From: Anaerolinea sp.
GTDB lineage: Bacteria; Chloroflexota; Anaerolineae; JAAEKA01
Length of the DNA: 7,096 nt
NCBI GenBank assembly: GCA_014879765.1
Contig: JACSRL010000436.1
Span: 1 to 7,096, forward strand
Direction of reading: 5' to 3'
Position numbers and translations under genes: made by a program. The notes below the pieces were generated by a model that was given only the letters and a program-made list of their open reading frames with translations, had not been told where the DNA came from and did not search any database. Positions 1-5,535 of this stretch are shown piece after piece (the first letter of the stretch is position 1; every line of letters begins with the position of its first letter).

Positions 1-19
1 GATGCGAACTCCGCGGGGG

Positions 20-1354
20 CTAATCCCTCTCTGCCAGCTTGCGTTCCAACCGTTCCAGGCGATGTTGTAAGCTCGACAGCGTCTCCTCGCGCGCGGGGCC
101 GGGGGGGAGCTGTCTGGCGGTGTGCAGGCCCCACAGCGTCCACTTGCGCGCCGCGGCCAGATCCAGCTCCTGCCACTCGTGGTGCTTGGCCAGCTCTTCG
201 TAGGGGGTCACCTCCGGGCCGGGCACGCTGGTGATCCAGTCATGCCACACAGCCGCAGCCTCCGCCCGCCGCTCCTGGCGCTTGAGCAGCCCGCCCAGCC
301 GGCGCAGCGCCAGGCTGCGCAGCTCCGCCGGCAGCGCCCCCGCCAGCGCCCGGCGATAGGCCGCCTCGCCCGTCTCCAGCCATTCCAATTCTTCGTAGCA
401 GCGGCCCAGGCTGAGCCAATCGGCCGCGGGCAGGCTGGCCTCGGGCAGGGCCGCGCCGGCCAGGCTGAAGGGCGCGCACAGCAGCGTGGCCAGCGGCGCC
501 ATGCTGACGATGTCCTCCCGGTTGTGGTAGAAGACGCGTGTCATGTCCTCCAGCACCTCCGGCCGCGGCCGGCCCTGGCTGCGCGCGTATTCCTGGTAGA
601 TCGAGGGGATCAGCCAGCCGGGCACGTCGGCTTGGCTGCGCTGCATGGCCAGGATATCCTGCTCCAGCGCGCCCAGCGCGCAGGAGGGCAGGCGCAGCCG
701 CCAACGCTGGCGCGCGGCCGGCAGCAGGTCCAGATGCAGCAGATCAGCCAGCGGCGACGGCTGGCGCTGCAAGGCGTAGCGGGTGTTGAGCAGCGGCGCG
801 TCGAAGGAGCGGCCGTTGAAGGTGACAAGACCGTTGCAGCGCGCCAGCAGCTCGCTGACCACGTGCAGCAAGGCGCGCTCCTCGGCCGGGCTGCGCATGA
901 ACACCTGGCGCACCACATAGCCCTCCGCTTCGAAGGTTCCCACCCCTACCATGAAGGCGAAAGTGCCCGCGCCGCCGGCCAGCCCGCTGGTCTCGGTGTC
1001 CAGAAACGCGGCCCGGGCAAAGTCGAAGTCCGCCAGCCGTGGATCCCGGCTGCACGCCGCGACGGCCGCGCCCTGCACTGCCAGCGTCGCGGCCAATGGC
1101 CAGCCGCCGCGCGCCTCGTCCGGCGGATAGCGGTGCGTGGCCACCAGGCAGCGGCCGGCCGGGGTGACCACTTCTTCGGCCGTGAGGTGGCCGGCCAGGT
1201 CGGGCTCGGTCGCGGGGTGCGACGCCGCGGCCGGTGGCGCGGCCGGCGGCGCGGCCAGGCCCGCCCGGCCCCGCCGCACGCCCAACTGCTGCAAGCGCCG
1301 CAGCCGCTCAGCGACGCTGTCGGCGTTGGCCGGCGCGTGCTCCTCGCCCGCCAT
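20..1354 (-). CDS. YprB-like RNase H-fold (DEDD) exonuclease with C-terminal TPR-like helices
   Basis: A 444-residue protein with a predicted 3'-5' exonuclease domain of the YprB/COG3359 type. All four acidic metal ligands of the DEDD superfamily are visible: D119 and E121 in FLDTETSG, D185 in TFNGRSFDAP, and D281 in YHNREDIVS, where H277 gives the HxxxD form of the last motif. A further HLDLL segment (D209) is typical of this subgroup. Residues 1-110 are a poorly conserved Ala/Pro-rich leader. Residues 312-375 (WLSLGRCYEELEWLETGEA and the helices after it) look like two TPR units, and the C-terminus is a charged helix. The ATG lies 3 bases after the stop of the upstream protease gene, so it is probably translated by coupling from the same message. 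The substrate (DNA or RNA) cannot be told from sequence. Bacillus YprB is encoded beside a helicase-like protein; here a helicase-associated protein lies two genes upstream. Family is clear; role is unknown. Confidence 0.88.
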   Translation of the reverse strand: MAGEEHAPANADSVAERLRRLQQLGVRRGRAGLAAPPAAPPAAASHPATEPDLAGHLTAEEVVTPAGRCLVATHRYPPDEARGGWPLAATLAVQGAAVAACSRDPRLADFDFARAAFLDTETSGLAGGAGTFAFMVGVGTFEAEGYVVRQVFMRSPAEERALLHVVSELLARCNGLVTFNGRSFDAPLLNTRYALQRQPSPLADLLHLDLLPAARQRWRLRLPSCALGALEQDILAMQRSQADVPGWLIPSIYQEYARSQGRPRPEVLEDMTRVFYHNREDIVSMAPLATLLCAPFSLAGAALPEASLPAADWLSLGRCYEELEWLETGEAAYRRALAGALPAELRSLALRRLGGLLKRQERRAEAAAVWHDWITSVPGPEVTPYEELAKHHEWQELDLAAARKWTLWGLHTARQLPPGPAREETLSSLQHRLERLERKLAERD

Positions 1355-1357
1355 GGC

Positions 1358-2335
1358 CTAGGGCCCCACGTTGGCCAGCAGCACGCTGCTGACGTTGTAG
1401 AGGAAATGCACCAGGATCGCGATGGTCAGATTGGTGCGGTAGCGCACCAGTCCCAGCACCAGCGCGATGGCCAGGATCAGCAGCGAGGCTGGCGAGAGGC
1501 GGTACTGGCTGTGGATGATGGTGAACAGGACCGAGGTCAGCCCCAGGCGGAAGGGGGGCAGCAGTGCGCCGCGAAAGACCATCTCCTCCCCCAGCGCCGC
1601 GGCCGCGCCGATGGTGAAGGCGCCCAGCAGGCTGCCGGTCATGTCGCCCAGCAACAGGTTACTGGCCTCGTCGATCTGCTGCATGCCCTGCGGGTCCAGC
1701 GTCTGCCAGGCCAGCGAAAAGAGGATCTGCAAGGCCACCAGTCCGGCCGCGACCAGCACGCCGAAGCCGATCTGCCGCCATGTGGGCCACTTCAGCCCCA
1801 GCCGGTCGGCCGTCTCGCGCAGGGTGCGGCGGGTGAAGATGCCCACGCCCGACACCGCGATCAGCATCATGCCCACCGCTTGCGCCCACAGCGCGGCCAC
1901 CTCTATGCCGGCGCCGCCCAGGCTCTCCAGCACGGCCGCATCGCTGAGCAGCGGCTGCTGGCCCACGCCCATCCCCACCAGGTAGATGGCATAGACCAGC
2001 GCGGCTGTGACGATGGCCGAGTTGGGGTCGATGGGCAGCCAGCGGGCCAGCAGACGGCGCACGGCCGGGATCATCGGGATGAAGGCCAGCACGCCGGTCA
2101 GCCCCACGACGCGGAAGAGGCTGGCGTAGGCCGCGCCCAACTCCGGCGGCAGCCCCGGCATGGGCGTGGCCGCCATGGCCAGGCTCAACAGGCCGAAGAC
2201 AATCATCAGCAGGTTGAGGCTGGCCAGTGCCAGCAGCGTCAGCCAGCGAAAGGCCACATGCTGGCGCTCCAGGTTGGCCACCGCCAACAACATGGCCAAC
2301 AAAACAAAGATGAAGAGGGTGAAACCGATTTCCAT
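1358..2335 (-). CDS. CPBP-family intramembrane glutamic endopeptidase (CAAX protease/Rce1-like)
   Basis: A polytopic membrane protein of 325 residues from ATG 2335. The three signature motifs of the CPBP/ABI (Rce1-like) family are intact: EEMVFR (E250, E251, R255), FTIIH (F271, H275) and HFLYN (H310, N314). Together they form the glutamate/histidine active site inside the membrane. About eight hydrophobic segments are visible, starting with residues 4-20 and ending with 301-322. A TTG at 2377 would add 14 residues, but the ATG at 2335 begins directly with the first membrane helix. An AGGGG lies 12 bases upstream of that ATG, a rather long spacing. Family members cleave prenylated proteins in eukaryotes; in bacteria they process or protect against peptides, or have unknown substrates. 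No bacteriocin-like peptide gene is seen nearby. The gene sits between the helicase-associated gene and the exonuclease gene in one apparent operon, preceded by a large inverted repeat that may separate or modulate expression. Confidence 0.92.
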   Translation of the reverse strand: MEIGFTLFIFVLLAMLLAVANLERQHVAFRWLTLLALASLNLLMIVFGLLSLAMAATPMPGLPPELGAAYASLFRVVGLTGVLAFIPMIPAVRRLLARWLPIDPNSAIVTAALVYAIYLVGMGVGQQPLLSDAAVLESLGGAGIEVAALWAQAVGMMLIAVSGVGIFTRRTLRETADRLGLKWPTWRQIGFGVLVAAGLVALQILFSLAWQTLDPQGMQQIDEASNLLLGDMTGSLLGAFTIGAAAALGEEMVFRGALLPPFRLGLTSVLFTIIHSQYRLSPASLLILAIALVLGLVRYRTNLTIAILVHFLYNVSSVLLANVGP

Positions 2336-2376
2336 GCGTGGGATTATCCCCTGGCGGGCGGGAATGTCCAAATGCA

Positions 2377-2487
2377 ATGATGAGGGATGAATGATGAAGG
2401 ATGAATCCGCAGAGGCGTTTCACCGCATGGCGCGCTGGTCTCCCTTCCGGATTCTGGATTCATCCTTCATCCTTCATCCTTCATCAT
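2377..2487. repeat. Inverted repeat made of heptanucleotide tandem units
   Basis: The left arm (2377-2408) reads in heptads ATGATGA, GGGATGA, ATGATGA, AGGATGA plus ATCC. The right arm (2456-2487) is GGAT followed by TCATCCT three times and TCATCAT. The arms match as inverted complements at 30 of 32 positions, and one of the two mismatches can be a G:U pair in RNA on one strand. They flank a 47-base spacer (2409-2455) with no evident gene. The right arm overlaps the stop codon of the helicase-associated gene: its TGA (2484-2486) is part of an ATGATGA heptad on the minus strand. The left arm ends 41 bases short of the protease ATG. No T-run follows the hairpin on the minus strand, so it is not a classical terminator. 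It could act as an mRNA processing or stability element, or as an attenuator. No target-site duplication or transposase is seen. The structure is certain; its role is inferred. Confidence 0.9.
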
Positions 2488-4025
2488 TCCCTTCCCCTCC
2501 GCTCCAGCGCCCTGGCCACGTTGGCGGGCAGCTCGGCGGCGCGGGCCTGGAGGAAGGCGAGCACGCGGGCCGCGTCGATGCCCTGCTGCGCCGCGCGCTG
2601 CAGGCCGGTCTGAGAGATGCGGTAGCTGAAGGTGAGCTGGCCCGCGTCCCAGGTGGCCCCCTGCCAGGTGGTGAAACGCGCGACGCGGAAACGATCCAGC
2701 AGCGCCGCGCCGGCCGGCACCAACAGGGTGAAGTCGGGCTGCACCGTCACCAGCGCCGGCTCCTGCTCCTGCGGAGGCGGCGCGCCGGTCAGCCAGGCCT
2801 GGCCGGCCGCGCTGAGGCTGATCCCGTTGGCAGCGGGGGAGCCAGCTTCAGCCGCGCTCAGCGCGACGGCGCCCAGCCAGTGCAGCGGCCCGCTCAGCAC
2901 GAAATGCAGCAACGCGCCTTCCACCAGCGCCCAGTGCTCGAAGCCGCGCAAAAAGGCCGGCGCGCCCCGCTGCCGGATGTACCAGGTGTCGTAGTTGCCA
3001 TCAGGCCGCTGGAAATCGGGCGCCAGCGCCTTGATGGCCGCGGCCAGCTCGGCCAGATCATAGACCGCGCCCGGCTGCAGGCGGGCCAGCAGCGGCTGCA
3101 GGCGCTGGCGCGTCCCGACCGGATCGTTGCCCCACGAGCCGGTCTGCTCACAGCTCAGCGCGGGGGTGCGGCAAAGATCGTTCCAGGCCGTGGAACCTGA
3201 CCAGGCCGCCAGCAGCGCAGCGCGCTGTGCGGCCCGCGGCAGTTCCAGCCAGGCGTGTACGGGCGCGGCTGCCAGCGCCAGCCTGCGGCCGCGTCCGCCG
3301 GCGCGCAGCCAGCCCAGCTCCGTGGCCAGCGCCAGGGCCAGCGCCGGCGGGCTGCCAGGCCCATCCCCCGTCAGCCAGGCAGGATCGGTGGGGGGCTGCA
3401 ACGAAGCGCGCTGAAGCTCGTATAGCGAGGTGGATTGCCATGAGCCCAGATCGGCCCCATCGCGCAGCGCGATCTGTCCAGCCTGCACCAGCGCCAGCAG
3501 GGTACACAGCTCGTGCAGCGCCAGATCCACCGGCGGCTGGTCGAGGGGCGCGGCGGCCAGCGGCGCAGGTGGAAAAAGCGCCTCGACCGGCGGCGGCGGC
3601 GGCAGCAGCGCGGCCAGATCCGGCGGCGTGTGCAGGAACTCCATCAGCCCGTCCGCCGTCTCGACCATGGTCGGGTAGAGCAGGCCGCGGTACCAGAGCT
3701 CTTCGGTGGCGTTGGCCGGCTGCAAATAGGGCCGCTCCCGCTCCAGGCGGGCCGGCCCGGCCGGCCGGATGGCGCCGCAGCGGCGCTCGAAGGCGGGCCG
3801 CGGGCTGCGGCCTCCCTCCCGCAACAGCGCTGCCAGCGCCTGCTGGGCGGCTGGCGTGCAGGCGGCCAGGCTGGCCCGCAGGTGCTCAGGATCAGCCAGC
3901 GTCGCGGCCAGTTGCTCGACCATCTGGCTGGCCTGGTTGCTGGCCAGCTCGACGCCGTTCACCTCGGCCAGGGCGCGCAGCATGGCCGGCGAACAGTTGC
4001 GCAGGCTGGTCTGAAGAGTCGTCAT
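2484..4025 (-). CDS. Helicase-associated (XPB/Ssl2 N-terminal-like, Helicase_C_3) domain protein without helicase motor
   Basis: A soluble protein of 513 residues from ATG 4025. The C-terminal part (about 424-505: VTVQPDFTLLVP, then FSYRISQTGLQRA, and AAELPANVARAL) has the pattern of the helicase-associated domain found next to XPB-type helicases. That pattern is a strand with xVQPDFT, a YRxTxxSL-like strand-helix, and a closing LPxNV helix. The middle section (322-388: DLAELAAAIKALAPDFQRP, WYIRQRG, FLRGFEHW, VEGALLHF, GPLHWLG) resembles winged-helix parts of the same family. Residues 1-75 look like the helical N-terminal module. No Walker A or DEAD/DEAH motif is present, so it cannot unwind by itself. 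Residues 139-160 are a Pro/Ala linker. A GGAAG 8 bases before the ATG supports this start. A GTG at 4157 in the same frame is possible but would overlap the divergent promoter. It is first of three leftward genes. The role is unknown; a DNA-binding or repair accessory factor is plausible. Confidence 0.75.
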   Translation of the reverse strand: MTTLQTSLRNCSPAMLRALAEVNGVELASNQASQMVEQLAATLADPEHLRASLAACTPAAQQALAALLREGGRSPRPAFERRCGAIRPAGPARLERERPYLQPANATEELWYRGLLYPTMVETADGLMEFLHTPPDLAALLPPPPPVEALFPPAPLAAAPLDQPPVDLALHELCTLLALVQAGQIALRDGADLGSWQSTSLYELQRASLQPPTDPAWLTGDGPGSPPALALALATELGWLRAGGRGRRLALAAAPVHAWLELPRAAQRAALLAAWSGSTAWNDLCRTPALSCEQTGSWGNDPVGTRQRLQPLLARLQPGAVYDLAELAAAIKALAPDFQRPDGNYDTWYIRQRGAPAFLRGFEHWALVEGALLHFVLSGPLHWLGAVALSAAEAGSPAANGISLSAAGQAWLTGAPPPQEQEPALVTVQPDFTLLVPAGAALLDRFRVARFTTWQGATWDAGQLTFSYRISQTGLQRAAQQGIDAARVLAFLQARAAELPANVARALERRGRE

Positions 4026-4151
4026 GGCAGTGGCTTCCGTGCTCTGTAAACCAAGGAGTTCGACGTCCGGCGCCGGGCTACAGCCGCCGGCAGATCGCCG
4101 GGCGTCGATGCGCAACGACTGTGTGAGCGAAGCTTGCGCGGCATGAGCGTT

Positions 4152-4180
4152 TTGCACGATGGCTGGCGGCGCGCTATAAT
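4152..4180 (+). promoter_or_regulatory. Sigma70-type promoter for the DUF1232/MerR-like operon
   Basis: TTGCAC (4152-4157) and a perfect TATAAT (4175-4180) are separated by 17 bp, the optimal spacing; the -35 matches consensus in its TTG half. Transcription would begin near 4187, giving a leader of about 113 bases before the ATG at 4300. The match stands out in GC-rich surroundings. No equally good leftward promoter was found for the divergent helicase-associated gene. Confidence 0.75.
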
Positions 4181-4239
4181 GGCCGATGCTGGCAAAAACC
4201 GCTCACGGGCGGAAGGCAGAATCGCTCACGACATCAGCC

Positions 4240-4270
4240 CCTGCCGCTGAGCGCAGCAGCGCCCGGCAGG
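4240..4270 (+). other. Possible hairpin in the 5' leader of the DUF1232 operon
   Basis: CCTGCCG (4240-4246) and CGGCAGG (4264-4270) are exact inverted complements, 7 bp, enclosing 17 bases that can form a small inner CTG/CAG stem. The hairpin lies between the predicted transcription start (about 4187) and the GAGG at 4282-4285, the best Shine-Dalgarno candidate. No T-run follows, so it is not a terminator. Such short GC-rich stems arise easily by chance here, and a regulatory role is only a possibility. Confidence 0.3.
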
Positions 4271-4299
4271 ATCAATCACGTGAGGATCAGATCAAGACA

Positions 4300-4713
4300 A
4301 TGACCCAGACAGACGAAAACAACACAGGCAACATTCTGCAAGAGATCTGGCAGAACGGACAACTGGCGTGGCGGCTCTATGCCGACCCGCGCGTCTCCTT
4401 CCTGCTCAAGGCCATGGTGCCGGCGCTGTGGCTGGCCTATTTTATCCTGCCCATCGACCTGGTGCCGGACCTGATACCGGTGCTGGGCCAGTTGGACGAT
4501 ATCGCCGTCCTGCTGTTGCTGGTGCGCCTGTTCATCTCGCTGGCGCCGCCGGAGATCGTGGCGGAGCACCGGGGTGAGGCGCCGGCCGGCAGCGCAGGCC
4601 CCGACGCACAGCAGACGGCCGGCGCGACTGGCGCCAGCCGCAACGGCGCCAAGCCGGCCGGCAGCCGCGACGATGTGATCGACGCCGACTACCGTGTGGT
4701 GAATGATGCCTGA
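4300..4713 (+). CDS. DUF1232 (YkvA-type) small membrane protein
   Basis: A 137-residue protein from ATG 4300. Residues 22-83 match the DUF1232/YkvA family (PF06803): WRLYADPRVSFLLKAMVPALW, then the signature FILPIDLVPDLIPVLGQLDD, then a hydrophobic helix (IAVLLLLVRLFISL). Two membrane helices, about 36-50 and 67-82, flank the conserved acidic/proline turn (D53, D57, D66, D67). Residues 90-124 are an Ala/Gly/Gln linker, and the last residues (DVIDADYRVVND) form a short acidic end that looks conserved-like rather than random. The same frame is open back to an ATG at 4186, but that lies at or before the expected transcription start and the added part lacks domain character. A GAGG is 14 bases from the chosen ATG, a long spacing. 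The family function is unknown; an inner-membrane location is inferred. The gene overlaps the next one by 11 bases, so the two are co-translated. Confidence 0.87.
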   Translation: MTQTDENNTGNILQEIWQNGQLAWRLYADPRVSFLLKAMVPALWLAYFILPIDLVPDLIPVLGQLDDIAVLLLLVRLFISLAPPEIVAEHRGEAPAGSAGPDAQQTAGATGASRNGAKPAGSRDDVIDADYRVVNDA

Positions 4714-5485
4714 TAACGGCGCGTCCGACCTGGCCCTGCTGCGCCCCGCGGAGGTGGCGGAGCAACTGAGCATCAGCGCCGCGACCCTGCGCCGGTGGTC
4801 CAGCCGTTTCAGTCTCTTTCTCGACCTGGCCGAGGGGGACCAGGAGAGCGGCAGCCACCGGCGCTACAGCGCGCACGACCTGGAGACGCTGGCTCGCGTC
4901 AAGCACCTGCTGGAACAGGGCTGGACCTACGAGCAGGTGGCGGGCCAACTGGAGCAGGGCGCAGACGGGGCGCTGGACGCGCCAGAGGCGTGGCCGCTGG
5001 ATGGCAACGGGGCGCAGGACGCGTTCCCCGGCATGGAGAGCGCCGAGACGCTGCCGCAGGAGGCCGGCCATCTGTTGCCGGTGGAACCTATGCCGCCGGC
5101 CGCCCGCTTTTTGCGTGACACGATCCAGGGCATGGCCGACACGCAGCAGATCATCCTCAACAGCCAGCAGGCCAGCCGTGACCTGATGGGGGTGATGATC
5201 CAGGACAACCTGAACCTGAAGGGGGAGGCCGGCAGCCTGCGCGAGCGGATGCTGGAGCTGGAGCGGGATCTGGCCGAGCAGCGGCGTCGCCAGGCCGACT
5301 ATCGCGAGCGGATGGAGACGCGGGTGCGGGTGCTGGAGGATGCGGTGGCCCGGCTGATGGCCGGCCAGATGGCGGCGCCGGCCGCGCCGCCGCCTGCAGC
5401 CGGCGCGCCGGCGTCCATGCCCTACCAGCCGGCCGCGCCGCAGCCGGAGCGTCGCGGCTTCTGGTCGCGTCTCATCGGCGGATAA
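4703..5485 (+). CDS. MerR-type HTH protein with coiled coil and Pro-rich tail
   Basis: A 260-residue protein. Residues 12-85 form a MerR-like winged helix: LRPAEVAEQLSISAATLRRWSS is the helix-turn-helix, SHRRYSAHDLETLARVKHLL the wing and third helix, and GWTYEQVAGQL the end of the domain. No ligand-binding cysteines or effector domain follow. An acidic linker (86-130) leads to helices at 131-170 and then a heptad-patterned, highly charged coiled coil (173-220: SLRERMLELERDLAEQ and beyond). The tail (223-249) is Ala/Pro-rich and the protein ends RRGFWSRLIGG, a short aromatic/basic patch. Two ATG codons (4703, 4706) are adjacent; either overlaps the end of the DUF1232 gene, so translation is coupled. 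A classical MerR activator is possible, but the domain order (HTH, rod, basic tail) resembles chromosome-organising proteins such as Bacillus RacA. The fold is clear; the function is inferred. Confidence 0.85.
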   Translation: MMPDNGASDLALLRPAEVAEQLSISAATLRRWSSRFSLFLDLAEGDQESGSHRRYSAHDLETLARVKHLLEQGWTYEQVAGQLEQGADGALDAPEAWPLDGNGAQDAFPGMESAETLPQEAGHLLPVEPMPPAARFLRDTIQGMADTQQIILNSQQASRDLMGVMIQDNLNLKGEAGSLRERMLELERDLAEQRRRQADYRERMETRVRVLEDAVARLMAGQMAAPAAPPPAAGAPASMPYQPAAPQPERRGFWSRLIGG

Positions 5486-5535
5486 CAACACCCAACCCGT
5501 GCCCGCCGACCGATCCAGAGGCGTCCCGCCGGGGG

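Noticed and set aside
122..2380. 752-residue open frame on the plus strand covering the exonuclease and protease genes
   Set aside because: It is Gln/Arg/His/Gly-rich with no domain pattern and lies antisense to two genes with intact catalytic motifs; long open antisense frames are common in GC-rich DNA.
2377..2487. CRISPR-like or transposon-derived element
   Set aside because: Units are 7 bases in direct contact with no spacers, there is no transposase, and no target-site duplication flanks the arms.
3227..4126. 299-residue open frame on the plus strand opposite the helicase-associated gene
   Set aside because: Ala/Pro/Arg-rich shadow with no motif, covering only part of a well-supported gene on the other strand.
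4026..4157. N-terminal extension of the helicase-associated protein to a GTG at 4157
   Set aside because: The extra 44 residues lack domain character, the GTG overlaps the -35 of the divergent promoter, and the ATG at 4025 has a well-spaced GGAAG.
4186..4299. N-terminal extension of the DUF1232 protein to ATG 4186
   Set aside because: This ATG lies at the expected transcription start, leaving no ribosome-binding site, and the extension has no family similarity.
4532..5491. 319-residue open frame on the minus strand opposite the MerR-like gene
   Set aside because: Arg/Leu/Gln-rich shadow with no recognisable fold; the plus-strand protein has a clear helix-turn-helix and coiled coil.
5486..5535. 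Bidirectional terminator between the convergent MerR-like gene and rimO
   Set aside because: The 50 bases are C-rich but I find no stable hairpin with a T-run in either direction.
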